NCBI RefSeq assembly: GCF_017316305.2
Contig: NZ_CP147250.1
Coordinates: forward strand, 186,001-250,000
Direction: 5' to 3'
DNA from: Enterococcus sp. DIV1094
GTDB lineage: Bacteria; Bacillota; Bacilli; Lactobacillales; Enterococcaceae
DNA length: 64,000 bases
Below the pieces are notes generated by a model. The model made no database searches. It saw nothing but the letters and a program-made list of their open reading frames with translations, and had not been told where the DNA came from. The translations under genes and the position numbers were made by a program. Positions 46,814 through 56,277 of this stretch are shown here, in pieces; positions within the stretch are counted from its first letter, which is position 1, and every line of letters begins with the position of its first letter.

Positions 46814-49669
46814 TTAATTCTTCTTACGTTTCAGCCAACTAGCTAACGCTGTGCCTACCGCACCAAAGCCAAGCAATACGAATGTACTCGCTACTTCACC
46901 AGTTTTCGGTAAATTACCACTTCTGCTATTATTTCCGGCTGATGCAGCATTCGTAGGAATACTTCCATTACCATTTCCAGAAGTATTCACACTTCCACCA
47001 TTTGGAATCGTCCCAGTTTGATTGTTCCCTGAAGGAGCGCTGATATTATTTCCAGTGTTTCCGGTATTTCCAGTATTTCCGCCGGTACCTCCATTGCCCC
47101 CGTTATCTCCACCATTATCTCCGTTTCCTCCATTGTCTCCTGAAAGTGACGTAGTAAGAACGATTGGATCCGATTCTTCCCCTGCGTTAAAGTTCGCACT
47201 CTCATCTGAAGTTGCAGTGATCCAATACGTGGTGTTGGCACTTAAACCTACAAATGCGCCGTCTACTGCCGCTATCCCATCTGCATAAGCAACCACTCGT
47301 GCCAATGGATTCGCTTGTGGATCTGTGTCGTAGATCAAGAAGGTCACATCTTGGAGTAATTCCTCTGCATGGTCATGGTACCACTGTTCACCAGGTGTAT
47401 CTGGTGTATCGTCGTGATGAAGAAGCGCTGTTCCCGCAATCGTGATCACTTCATGGGTATTGTTTTGTGCCGCTAGCTCTTCGTCAATTTTCAAGAATGC
47501 ACCATTTGCTTTTGTAATTGCTTCTACATCAAAAATATCGGTGACAAGGTACTCGTCAGATCCAATAGTGGGCAATCCTGTAATAACGTAGTTGGAGTTG
47601 TCGATCGTTCCCCAATCAAGTGTCCAGTTTGCTCCTTCAATCGTATTTGTGCCAGCAGCACTATCCGTATACTGGAAGTCTCCTTCTATCCAAGTCACTT
47701 CATCTCCTGGCGCTAGCCCACTTAACGTTGGTGCATCAAAATGATCGATTCCTGTCGTCCCATTAAAGGCACGAGTATAGACCGTTCCTTTTTCTAGAAC
47801 AATTTCTCCTGGAGTGATTTCAACGATTGCTTTATTCCAATTCTGTCCAGGTTCTAACGTAGTCAGACGGTTGATTGGTGTAGCCGTAATCTCATAGGTA
47901 CCAATACTCGTGATCTCCAAAATCAAATAGTCGCCATCATCTGAAAGACTGACCCCATCCGCATCTGTTTCAAAAAGGTAATCTTCTGGATTTCCTCCGC
48001 GACCAAATAAAGAAAATGCCTCAATGAGCGGAATCCTTGTTTCTGCTCCACCATACGGAACTTGAAGCGTTTCGCCTAACGCATCGATCGGTAACGTATC
48101 GATTTCGTTACCTAGTCCTAACTTAGGATAATTAGATGCAGCATCCCACACCCAAGTACTACCGAAATCCCAACCATTCGCTTCATAAGTACTTTGTGTT
48201 CGTAATTCAATGACATCTAACGGCTCAATAACGTTTGGGGTAACTTGCCCACTCACTAGCATACCTTGAGAGCGCACTTCAGCATTATTATAGTAGAAGT
48301 TATTGCTATTCGTACCACCTAAGCCAAAATGGTCTACATTCGAATCTCCCGTCACATCACCCATTCCGAAGCTATTTTCGATAGTCAAATTATCAGCGTT
48401 ACCGATAAATCCACCGACATAACTAGTACCAACTACGCTTCCTGTACTATAGTTGCGTGCTACTACGGTATTGTATGAATAAACTGCTCCGATGAACCCA
48501 CCGACATTCTCTCGTCCAATAACATCTCCTGTCGCATAAGAATCCACCACTGTACTATAGAAATCCTGCCCACCGATCAAACCACCAATGTTATCATTAT
48601 CTTGACCATCGACATTTCCTGTGGCATATGAACGACGAACGACGCCCAAGCTATTTAAACCAACCAAGCCACCTGTATTGGTTGCGTTTGCTGTGACATT
48701 GCCTGTCGCATAACTGTCCACTACTACATTCCCATTTATTCCGATCAAACCGCCCACTGCTTGAGGGTACATGTTAGGATTCGCATTTACTGTGATCGTT
48801 GCTGAAGAAGAAGAACGAAGAACCATAGTACCAGAGACCCTATTCGCCATGTAGCCAACGAGCCCACCAACACTCCCACCAGTCGCTTCGATAATTCCAC
48901 CACTGATAGCAGAATCAGTGACGGTTGTTGGATTCCCAGATTGATCGTTGATTTGTCCAATCAACCCTCCAGTATTGAGCCCATTCAGCCCGCCCACAAT
49001 GTGCGGCTTTTCCAAAGTGATCCCTGAAATCGTTGCGCCATCTACTACACCAAAAAATCCTCGATTGCTCACATCACCAGCTTGCGCACCAGAGTTAACT
49101 CTCACATTATGGATAACTGTCCCAGGTTCAGCTGTAAAACTTCCAGTGAATTTTGTCGCTAAAGTTAATCCATATCCAACTGGTATCCACTCTGAAGTTA
49201 GTGTGATATCATTCATCAATTGATAATGCGCCGTTAAATCATTTCGCATTTCATGTAATTCAGCTTCAGTAGTGATTTGGAATGGTGCGCTGATCGAACC
49301 ATCACCCGCTCCAGAAAAGTATGATTCAATCACCGTTTCATTTTGCTCTTCCATTTCTTCCAACAATGTCTGCTGCTCTTCAATCAGCTGTTCGGTTGTC
49401 TCTACTGTTTCTTGGTCAATGTCTTCAGGAATGGTTTCCACATTACTTGCTTCTTCCAGAACCTCTAATTCGTCGGGTGCCACTTGATTAATCAAAGTCT
49501 CATCGTTACTATTTTCTATTTTTTCATCTATTGACTCTGCTTCAATCACAGTTTTCCTGTTTGGATCACTCTCTTCTAAAGCGCTTGCAATAGTAGGCGC
49601 TGTTTGCGCAAATACCATCGAACTTAAAAGCACACTTGCCATCAGTTTTTTCTTGTTCAACTTAACCAT
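46814..49669 (-). CDS. LPxTG surface protein with GLUG repeats, paralog 4
   Basis: A 951-aa protein with signal peptide (KLNKKKLMASVLLSSMVFAQ), an acidic region with many Glu residues (about 30-110), lead-in QLMNDITLTSEWIPVGYG, and GLUG repeats (GGLIGINGN, DSYATGNVTA, GGLVGLNS, RSYATGNVDG). It continues with a YDG-like domain, the conserved C-module, a Gly/Asn/Asp spacer and LPKTG (about 920-924) with charged tail KRKKN. The ATG at 49669 has AAGGCGG at 6 nt. Its GLUG and YDG portions resemble paralog 1 more than 2 and 3, while the extreme C-terminus resembles 2 and 3, so the four are mosaics. Confidence 0.88.
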   Translation of the reverse strand: MVKLNKKKLMASVLLSSMVFAQTAPTIASALEESDPNRKTVIEAESIDEKIENSNDETLINQVAPDELEVLEEASNVETIPEDIDQETVETTEQLIEEQQTLLEEMEEQNETVIESYFSGAGDGSISAPFQITTEAELHEMRNDLTAHYQLMNDITLTSEWIPVGYGLTLATKFTGSFTAEPGTVIHNVRVNSGAQAGDVSNRGFFGVVDGATISGITLEKPHIVGGLNGLNTGGLIGQINDQSGNPTTVTDSAISGGIIEATGGSVGGLVGYMANRVSGTMVLRSSSSATITVNANPNMYPQAVGGLIGINGNVVVDSYATGNVTANATNTGGLVGLNSLGVVRRSYATGNVDGQDNDNIGGLIGGQDFYSTVVDSYATGDVIGRENVGGFIGAVYSYNTVVARNYSTGSVVGTSYVGGFIGNADNLTIENSFGMGDVTGDSNVDHFGLGGTNSNNFYYNNAEVRSQGMLVSGQVTPNVIEPLDVIELRTQSTYEANGWDFGSTWVWDAASNYPKLGLGNEIDTLPIDALGETLQVPYGGAETRIPLIEAFSLFGRGGNPEDYLFETDADGVSLSDDGDYLILEITSIGTYEITATPINRLTTLEPGQNWNKAIVEITPGEIVLEKGTVYTRAFNGTTGIDHFDAPTLSGLAPGDEVTWIEGDFQYTDSAAGTNTIEGANWTLDWGTIDNSNYVITGLPTIGSDEYLVTDIFDVEAITKANGAFLKIDEELAAQNNTHEVITIAGTALLHHDDTPDTPGEQWYHDHAEELLQDVTFLIYDTDPQANPLARVVAYADGIAAVDGAFVGLSANTTYWITATSDESANFNAGEESDPIVLTTSLSGDNGGNGDNGGDNGGNGGTGGNTGNTGNTGNNISAPSGNNQTGTIPNGGSVNTSGNGNGSIPTNAASAGNNSRSGNLPKTGEVASTFVLLGFGAVGTALASWLKRKKN

Positions 49670-49900
49670 AATAATCCGCCTTCCTAATTCTAATCTTATT
49701 TTAATTTATATATTAATTATCTCATAAATTGATTTAAAATTGAATTTTTTAGCTATTTAATAAACTCTTAAAATTAAAGAACTCTAATCATTTTATAATT
49801 TTATGTTTTTTATTTATTATGCATAATTTGATATTTAATAAAAAGTTTTTTTATATTACTTTCCTGGAAAATAAAGCAACGATCGATATTAAAATATTGT
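49670..49900 (-). promoter_or_regulatory. Promoter module of surface gene 4
   Basis: ATTAAAGAACTCTAAT (49773-49788), a two-mismatch version of the palindrome, lies 104 nt from the ATG. CGATATTAAAATATTG follows near 49884. The rest of the 719-nt gap up to 50388 is AT-rich. A short repeat TCACTCAAAGC/GCTTTGAGTGA near 50278-50306 may be the terminator of the PTS operon. Confidence 0.6.
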
Positions 49901-50388
49901 TATGTTTAATACCATTCCTTTGATTCCAACTTAAATAAATCCGTTTACATTCTTTGGATAAAAAACTATCGATATGCTACTGATTACATCGCAGTTAAAA
50001 TACTTTTCCATAAACATTCTTTTTTAATGTATCTATTGGAGATTATAATGTTTCCAGATGATAGAAAAACACTCCACATTCGAAGTATCGTCTTTTTTTA
50101 GAAATAAAATGATTAGAAAGGTCTATTTTTTTTCAAATAAGTGATCGACAATACTCGATTTATTATCCAGAAATCACGAATATTTATTCCTTCAAGCAAT
50201 ATCCGATAGTTTATCATCGTTATTTTAGTTTCATCATTAAATCCCTCTCGTAACAGGTTAATGTACGCCAAAAAAATCACTCAAAGCTTACAGTAGCTTT
50301 GAGTGATTCTTGATTATATTTTTCAACCATTTTTTTCATTGATCAAACATCATAACAATCAGTCAAACAAAATTTACTTTTTCAATTA

Positions 50389-50745
50389 TCATTCAATCGT
50401 GATCTCGTCTCCCAATTCAAGTATCGGAAAAACTTTTGGCTCCACTAAAATTGCTCCAGGAAGGATCTCATTATTTTCAGTTTCTCTAAAATAAACCGAG
50501 ATATGTCCTAGTGATTCGTAATTCGCATTCGCGTCTGAGCCAACTTCAAGTATTCGATATTTATTTTGACCAATTTTTAGCGTAGCGTTTTTTCTCAACA
50601 CATTCTCTGGCTTTGTCACGTTCTCATGGATCACACAAATATCTCTTAATTCAGGTGGTGCTTCAGGTCCAAAAAGAACCAATAAAAATTCTTCAGCAAA
50701 ATCTTCAACGATATGACCAATCTGAGTTATCTTCGTTTTATGCAT
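50389..50745 (-). CDS. srlB: PTS glucitol/sorbitol-family EIIA component
   Basis: A 118-aa PTS EIIA of the Gut family. It opens MHKTKITQIGHIVEDF and has LVLFGPEAPPELRDICVIHE, where family members carry the active-site His, and ends LPGAILVEPKVFPILELGDEITIE. The start at 50745 has AGGAGG at 6 nt; the longer frame overlaps the oxidoreductase gene. It is the last gene of the operon and passes phosphate to the EIIBC subunit. The sugar alcohol is not determined. Confidence 0.88.
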   Translation of the reverse strand: MHKTKITQIGHIVEDFAEEFLLVLFGPEAPPELRDICVIHENVTKPENVLRKNATLKIGQNKYRILEVGSDANANYESLGHISVYFRETENNEILPGAILVEPKVFPILELGDEITIE

Positions 50746-50761
50746 CGTCAGCCTCCTAATC

Positions 50762-52009
50762 TTACGCGAATGTTTCGTCCTGCAATCGACGGATCTTGAA
50801 CACTGTTGTCGATTCATCCAGTTCGATATCGTCCATTGTCAAGAACGCACCACCTTTGATGTCACGTTTTGCTACTGAACCACCGCCGACTAATCCGATT
50901 GGCACATTGCCATTTTTCTTCATGTCTGCATGTGTTTCAAGTACACCTCGGACGCAATAACCACCGATACCATCAATTTTCTCACCTGCTTTGATATCAC
51001 GCTTCGCTACAGCAACTGTTTCAGAAATTGGTGCGCCCATAGGCACGATAGCTGTATCGTTTTCTAAGACTGCTCGAGCAATCGTCAATGGTGTTTCTAA
51101 ACTGCATAGATGATACGGACGGTATAAGAGGTGATGATCTCTCTCCCCTTTTTTCATTAGATAGTTCAATTCATGCTGGACGCCTTCATTTTGTCCCTTA
51201 ACGATACAGAAGATTCCTGGCGCAATGCCATCCACATACTCAACCACACCAAAATTATTTAAGATCCCGCCGTTTTCTTTCAAGTCTAATTTCTCGACTG
51301 TCCCATCTAAATCAGCCGCAATCCCGTGCATACCAACAACATCTGGTAAGTAACCGATTGCATTTGAAAGAAGATTCATTTCTGCCATCGTTTTTGTACC
51401 GTCTTGGAAAGCAGCTAGCATATGGCTGTTCATTCCTTTTGCATCAGCTTCCGCTTGAGCTGTATCAGGATTGGCGTTTACTTTCAGTGCATTGTTTTTC
51501 CCTTTTCCTGCGACTAATACCTCCATCCCCATACTCTTAGCAAATTCGTACATCTGAACGGTTGCTGCAGGCTCATCCCCATCTGATCCTGTGTAGATCA
51601 ATCCAGCCGCATCATAAAGCTGTTTCATCAATGGCCCGACTGTAATATCGATTTCCACGTTCAATAAAACTAAGTGTTTTTTCGCAATCAATGTTGCTAA
51701 AGCAATTTTGGCTCCAGCCTCCGGTACTCCAGTGGCATCAACAATAATTTCTACATTATCGGAATTGACGATTTCTTTGAAATCTGTACTGGTCAGAATA
51801 TTGATTTTCTGCTCTGCACTCGCATTGTATGCATCTGCTGCTCGTTTTGCCGCGTCCAGATTGATATCACTGATTCCGCCAACGATCATACCAGGAATCG
51901 TTGAGATTTGTGAGACCATTCCAAACCCCATTTGTCCTGCACCAATGACGCCCACTTTGATTGGCGCACCATCTTTTTCTCTTTGTAAAAGCTTTCCATA
52001 TAACGTCAT
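50762..52009 (-). CDS. NAD(P)-dependent oxidoreductase with SAF domain (homoserine-dehydrogenase-like)
   Basis: A 415-aa protein with an N-terminal Rossmann fold (KVGVIGAGQMGFGMV near 18), a central homoserine-dehydrogenase-like part (VLVAGKGKNNALK, LLSNAIGYLPDVVGMHGI), and a C-terminal SAF-type domain (AKRDIKAGEKIDGIGGYCVRG). Such proteins occur in PTS operons for unusual polyols or branched sugars and act on a phosphorylated intermediate. The reaction is not known from sequence. It sits between gutM and the EIIA gene. Confidence 0.8.
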   Translation of the reverse strand: MTLYGKLLQREKDGAPIKVGVIGAGQMGFGMVSQISTIPGMIVGGISDINLDAAKRAADAYNASAEQKINILTSTDFKEIVNSDNVEIIVDATGVPEAGAKIALATLIAKKHLVLLNVEIDITVGPLMKQLYDAAGLIYTGSDGDEPAATVQMYEFAKSMGMEVLVAGKGKNNALKVNANPDTAQAEADAKGMNSHMLAAFQDGTKTMAEMNLLSNAIGYLPDVVGMHGIAADLDGTVEKLDLKENGGILNNFGVVEYVDGIAPGIFCIVKGQNEGVQHELNYLMKKGERDHHLLYRPYHLCSLETPLTIARAVLENDTAIVPMGAPISETVAVAKRDIKAGEKIDGIGGYCVRGVLETHADMKKNGNVPIGLVGGGSVAKRDIKGGAFLTMDDIELDESTTVFKIRRLQDETFA

Positions 52010-52029
52010 TATAGTTCCTCCAAAATAGT

Positions 52030-52401
52030 TTATTTTCTTTCACTTTCAATGAACTCGATTGCTTGTGTGAGTGCTTCTCCATATTTTCCGTTCAGAAGGT
52101 GTTCAGGGATGTCCGTAATTGCTTGCCCATTTACTTCTTCAAATGGTTTGAACTTTGCAAAGATCGTTAAGCCAGACATCACTTGACACTCTTTTATCAC
52201 ACCATCAAGGCTGGTGACCATCAACACAATGTTTCTTTTTTTGAATATACTTTGCGTCATACCAATACCGAAATATCCTTCTGAATTGTTTTGAATGATC
52301 TGATTGACTGTCTTTTTGTAGTAATTAGAATGTCTGATCGAAGTCATAACGTTCAAACCAAGTAGTATAACGACGAGCAGCACTAAACGAATTTCCCCCA
52401 T
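52030..52401 (-). CDS. gutM: GutM-type glucitol operon activator
   Basis: A 123-aa protein with one N-terminal membrane helix (IRLVLLVVILLGLNVMTS) and a GutM domain (FGIGMTQSIFKKRNIVLMVTSLDGVI.ECQVMSGLTIF). GutM is an accessory activator in glucitol operons. Its presence confirms the PTS family assignment. It is packed within the operon, 20 nt from each neighbour. Confidence 0.87.
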   Translation of the reverse strand: MGEIRLVLLVVILLGLNVMTSIRHSNYYKKTVNQIIQNNSEGYFGIGMTQSIFKKRNIVLMVTSLDGVIKECQVMSGLTIFAKFKPFEEVNGQAITDIPEHLLNGKYGEALTQAIEFIESERK

Positions 52402-52419
52402 AGCTCACACTCCTGTTTT

Positions 52420-53415
52420 TTAAAGATATTCATTCACCATGCGATTGGCTAAAATCTTCGGTGAGTTGGCAAAATTTCCAATTGTCGATCCAGCAATATG
52501 TGGTGTGATGGTGACATTTTCTAAAGCCAAGTATGGATGATCAGCCGGCAACGGCTCTTGCTCAAACACATCTACTGCGGCTCCAGTGATTTCTTTTGTT
52601 TGCAAAGCTTCGATCAAATCATTCTCGTTGATCAATCCTGATCTCGCACTGTTGATGATAACCGCAGAGTCTTTCATTTTTTTAAAATGTTCTTTGTTGA
52701 TCATATTTTTTGTTTGCTCCGTCAAACGATAGTGCATCGAAATGATATCTGCTTGTTCAATCAGTTCGTCTAGAGAAACTTGAGTATCCTCTGTTTCTCC
52801 TTTGAAATAATCATCAAAGAAAATGATTTTCCCACCAAATGGACGTATCAAGTTCGCAACTTTTTGACCAATTGCCCCGTACCCGATCAAACCGACAACA
52901 GATTCTTTCAACTCAGGGGTCAAAACACCGTTTGGATAGTGTTTCTCCCATTCACCATTACGCAATTTCCCATCCGCTCTGGCAATATTACGGATCTCAG
53001 AAAGCATCAAGCCTACTGTATATTCCGAAACACTTGTCTCACTACGTCCAGGCGTGTTGAAAACGGTGATTCCCTTTTCTTCCGCATATTCGCGATTGAC
53101 ATTTTCAATACCAGCACGTAATACCCCAACAAATTTTAATTTTTTTGCCTGATCAATGACTTTTTTTCCTACAGGAGCGAATTGCGTGATCAAGTAATCG
53201 TACTCTTCGATTCCTTCCATTAAATAGTCCGGGAGATCTACTGATTCACTGCCTTGTTTTTCCAAAGTGATATTGTCTTTTTGCAAGGCTTCCAAATCAG
53301 CATGTTGCCACTCTTTGACTTCCACTTCGATGCCTTTTTCCTTTAATAACGCTAAACCGTCATCCATCATTTTTTTATCAATGAATAAATCTGCAATTGC
53401 CAAACATTTCATCAC
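52420..53415 (-). CDS. D-isomer-specific 2-hydroxyacid dehydrogenase
   Basis: A 331-aa protein of the D-2-hydroxyacid dehydrogenase family. It has LRAGIENVN and NTPGRSETSVSEYTVGLML in the catalytic domain, VGLIGYGAIGQKVANLIRPFG for NAD binding near 172, NSARSGLINENDL with the catalytic Arg, and ITPHIAGSTIGN with the catalytic His near 308. It likely oxidises or reduces a polyol-derived sugar acid in this pathway. Either the GTG at 53415 or the ATG at 53412 may start translation; AAAGGAG lies upstream. Confidence 0.85.
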   Translation of the reverse strand: MMKCLAIADLFIDKKMMDDGLALLKEKGIEVEVKEWQHADLEALQKDNITLEKQGSESVDLPDYLMEGIEEYDYLITQFAPVGKKVIDQAKKLKFVGVLRAGIENVNREYAEEKGITVFNTPGRSETSVSEYTVGLMLSEIRNIARADGKLRNGEWEKHYPNGVLTPELKESVVGLIGYGAIGQKVANLIRPFGGKIIFFDDYFKGETEDTQVSLDELIEQADIISMHYRLTEQTKNMINKEHFKKMKDSAVIINSARSGLINENDLIEALQTKEITGAAVDVFEQEPLPADHPYLALENVTITPHIAGSTIGNFANSPKILANRMVNEYL

Positions 53416-53433
53416 TTGCTCGCTCCTTTTGAA

Positions 53434-54489
53434 TTAATCTAACGTGACTGATACTCGGTAGTTTCCTGGTGTGCTTGCTGTCTCAAAAGCTTTTTGGATA
53501 TCATCTAATGGGATGTGTGTCTCCACCAGTTTTGAAACATCGACTCTGCCAGTATTCAACATTTGTGCCGCATCGTAAAAATCTTCTAATGTAGAGCCAT
53601 ATGTTCCAATCAACTCTAGGCGCATATAATGGACCTTGTTTGGATCAACATCCATTTCTGGCGCAGGGTACCCCGCTGCATACATCGATATTTTCCCATC
53701 TTTTGGCTTGACCATTTCTAGTGCTTGATTGTTAGCAATTGTTAGCCCAACTGCAACGATCACGATATCTGCACCTTTCCCATTGGTTAATTCTTTTACT
53801 CGTTGAACAGGGTCTTCTTTCTTAGGGTTGACCACTTCAAATCCCATAGATTCAGCAATCTCAATTTTCTTTTCCATCAACTCGGAAACAATGACTCTCG
53901 CACCGAATGCACGAGCTGTTTCAGCGTTGAGTAAGCCCATTGTCCCTCCGCCGATCACAACGACGGTATCTGTACCAGATTTGATTCTCAATTTTTTCAT
54001 ATTCTGGATCACCGAGGAAAGTGGTTCAACAAATGCTGCTTCTGAAGGTGCTAGATCTGGACTCATCTTGACAAAGCTTTTTGCTTTTCTGATAAAATAG
54101 TTCGCAAATCCAAAGATCCCATAAAATTCATCGGAATAATTTTTGCCAAATTGCTTGATGTTTTCACAACCAGTGACTTCTCCATGCTTACATTCATCAC
54201 AATAGCCACAGTAATCATAGATCACACTCACACAATCCCCAACTTCAAACGTTGCGCCGACTTTACTTCCTTTTGCTACGATCGTTCCTGCCCCTTCATG
54301 ACCTCCTGCCATTGGATAGCCTTGGTGTTCTCTTAACCCTTGCCACTGTTGGTAATCAGTTGTACAAATATTGCATGCGTCTTGCTTTACCAAAATCTCA
54401 TCATCTAATAACTCTGGCATTGGCATTTCTGTTACTTTTGCATTTCCTTTTTCTGCTAAATATGCGAATTTTATTTTATTGGGAATCAT
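53434..54489 (-). CDS. Zinc-dependent alcohol (polyol-phosphate) dehydrogenase
   Basis: A 351-aa medium-chain dehydrogenase. Catalytic zinc ligands are in NICTTDYQQW and GGHEGAGT; a structural zinc site is CGYCDECKHGEVTGC; NAD binding is VVVIGGGTMGLLNAETARAFGA near 168. The family includes sorbitol and threonine dehydrogenases. Position after the EIIBC gene suggests it oxidises the imported polyol phosphate. The ATG at 54489 has GAGGTGG; the frame start at 54540 overlaps srlE. Confidence 0.87.
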   Translation of the reverse strand: MIPNKIKFAYLAEKGNAKVTEMPMPELLDDEILVKQDACNICTTDYQQWQGLREHQGYPMAGGHEGAGTIVAKGSKVGATFEVGDCVSVIYDYCGYCDECKHGEVTGCENIKQFGKNYSDEFYGIFGFANYFIRKAKSFVKMSPDLAPSEAAFVEPLSSVIQNMKKLRIKSGTDTVVVIGGGTMGLLNAETARAFGARVIVSELMEKKIEIAESMGFEVVNPKKEDPVQRVKELTNGKGADIVIVAVGLTIANNQALEMVKPKDGKISMYAAGYPAPEMDVDPNKVHYMRLELIGTYGSTLEDFYDAAQMLNTGRVDVSKLVETHIPLDDIQKAFETASTPGNYRVSVTLD

Positions 54490-54511
54490 CTTTCCACCTC
54501 GATTTTTATTT

Positions 54512-55534
54512 TTATAGTCCAAACGACACAAAGTAAGCAACTACAACTGCTAATGGACCGGTAATCACGCGAGAAAATAAGATGGCTGGAACGCCAGAAG
54601 AAATCGTATCAGGATTTGCTTCTCCTAAAGTCATACCAACTGGAGCGAAGTCACAGCCAACTTGAGAGTTGATAGCAAATAGAGCGGGTAAAGCATAATG
54701 CGCCGGTATGGTACCGTTTGCAATTTCTGTCCCAATCAGCAAGCCGATCACAGATGCAATAACTGCCCCTGGAGCGAGTAGTGGTGAAAGAAAAGGCAAA
54801 CTCGTGATCAGACCTAAAACAACTAAACCAATCAAACTTCCAGCTAATGGTGATAAGACTCGAGCAATCAGATTTCCGATGCCAGTGTAATTGATGATCC
54901 CGATCAAGGTAGCGACAAAAGCCATGAAAGGAATAATATTCGTCATCACTGTATCGATCGTTTCACGCCCTGCTTGGTACATGATATTGATAAATGTCCC
55001 AGCCCCACGCCCGATCATATCGATAAATCCGAGGAATCCTTTTCTTTTCGTTGAATCTGCCGAAGCTTCCGCAGTAGACGCTTCCGTTTCATCGACTGCC
55101 TTTTCCTCTTGTAAGCTTTCAGTTAAAGTAGTTGGTGCAGTTTGGATCGCTTCATCCGGCAACTCACCATTGACTAGCTGTAAATCATTCACCGTAGTCC
55201 CTGATACAAAGATATCTTCAGTCATAAACTTAGCTAGCGGACCCGAAGGCGCTTGCAATTTAACGTTGATTGTTGGGATACCCATGCGAGGATATGTGCC
55301 ACATCGAGCGGTTCCTCCACAATCAATGACAGCGGCAAGTGTTTCTTCTTTTTCAACTGGATTTTTGAATGAGTCAACTGCGGTCGTTCCTGTTAATTCT
55401 GCAATTTTTTCCGCTACAGGATGGATGCCTCCACCTGTGACACTGATGATATATTTCTTTTTATGATCAGGAACTAAGGTCAAAGGTCCACCCCAGCCAC
55501 CATTTCCTTTATTAACGATTACTTTATTTCCCAT
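54512..55534 (-). CDS. srlE: PTS glucitol/sorbitol-family EIIBC component
   Basis: A 340-aa protein with an N-terminal EIIB domain (VIVNKGNGGWGGPL; phospho-Cys in VIDCGGTARCGTYPRMG near 70), a Glu/Ala/Thr-rich flexible linker (about 135-165), and a C-terminal membrane domain with PFLSPLLAPGAVIASVIGLLIG and INSQVGCDFAPVGMTLGEA. This matches SrlE in order and content. It functions with SrlA (EIIC) and EIIA to import and phosphorylate a polyol. Confidence 0.9.
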   Translation of the reverse strand: MGNKVIVNKGNGGWGGPLTLVPDHKKKYIISVTGGGIHPVAEKIAELTGTTAVDSFKNPVEKEETLAAVIDCGGTARCGTYPRMGIPTINVKLQAPSGPLAKFMTEDIFVSGTTVNDLQLVNGELPDEAIQTAPTTLTESLQEEKAVDETEASTAEASADSTKRKGFLGFIDMIGRGAGTFINIMYQAGRETIDTVMTNIIPFMAFVATLIGIINYTGIGNLIARVLSPLAGSLIGLVVLGLITSLPFLSPLLAPGAVIASVIGLLIGTEIANGTIPAHYALPALFAINSQVGCDFAPVGMTLGEANPDTISSGVPAILFSRVITGPLAVVVAYFVSFGL

Positions 55535-55554
55535 TCGCTCTCCTCCTATTTCAT

Positions 55555-56088
55555 TCAGGCATTCACAGCTTTTTTCTTGTCACGACTTGCTAATACAGCG
55601 GCGATTCTTTCAGTCAAAATCCCACGAATCAAAATAATCACAAAACCCGCTAAGAGGTAGCGTAAGCCTAATTCGCTCTGATTTCCTACTTGAGCATATC
55701 CAGAAGCGACGCCCAGGAAAACGAATAACTCTGCTGAGTTCGCATGAGGAAAGAGTCCAACGATCGGATGTAACATGGAAACTGTTGAATCATAATACGC
55801 TGCTTTATGTTCCTCCTTTAAAAAGCGACCAAATGTATAACACATCGGGTTTGTCAGGAAAAAACAAGCTAAAAATGGAATCAAAGTGTATCTAAGAATC
55901 ATGAATTTTGTACATACTTGCATAAATCCAAATACTCGGTCTTCACCGATGATCTTGATTAAAGCGTTTACAAATAAAATCAAAGTAATCAAAAGCGGCA
56001 CTATCCCAGTCAGAAACCCCATAAATGTGTCTGCTCCAGCTTGGAACATCCCGATGAAACCGTCTGAAAGCTTTACTAAAAAATCCAT
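55555..56088 (-). CDS. srlA: PTS glucitol/sorbitol-family EIIC component
   Basis: A 177-aa membrane protein of the EIIC-GUT family, starting MDFLVKLSDGFIGMFQAGADTF and containing LIPFLACFFLTNPMCYTFGRFLKEEHKAAYYDS and LFPHANSAELFVFLGVASGY. The ATG at 56088 has AGGAGG at 6 nt. It is the first gene of the operon, downstream of the operator repeats. Confidence 0.9.
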   Translation of the reverse strand: MDFLVKLSDGFIGMFQAGADTFMGFLTGIVPLLITLILFVNALIKIIGEDRVFGFMQVCTKFMILRYTLIPFLACFFLTNPMCYTFGRFLKEEHKAAYYDSTVSMLHPIVGLFPHANSAELFVFLGVASGYAQVGNQSELGLRYLLAGFVIILIRGILTERIAAVLASRDKKKAVNA

Positions 56089-56121
56089 AACCTTCCTCCT
56101 ATGATAAAATTTGCTCTTTAA

Positions 56122-56181
56122 TATCAAAAGACACGATTTGTGTCATTTGATACCTTCGAACTCATAATATCAAGTGACACA
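56122..56181. promoter_or_regulatory. Operator repeats between polyol operon and SorC gene
   Basis: TATCAAAAGACAC (56122-56134), TGTGTCATTTGATA (56139-56152) and TATCAAGTGACACA (56168-56181) form alternating inverted copies of one motif, with a weaker copy TTGTCAAATGGTAT near 56186. They lie between the divergent genes and are the likely SorC-family operators. Confidence 0.6.
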
Positions 56182-56277
56182 TTTCTTGTCAAATGGTATT
56201 TTCTTTTATTTTTAAATTATTTGGTATAAAATTGATGTAATATTACGAAGAATCCAGTGACCACAAAGGAGAAAAAA

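Noticed and set aside
37000..49500. Many spaced similar segments that could look like a CRISPR or satellite array
   Set aside because: They encode GLUG protein repeats of variable spacing and divergent DNA sequence, with no uniform repeat-spacer pattern.
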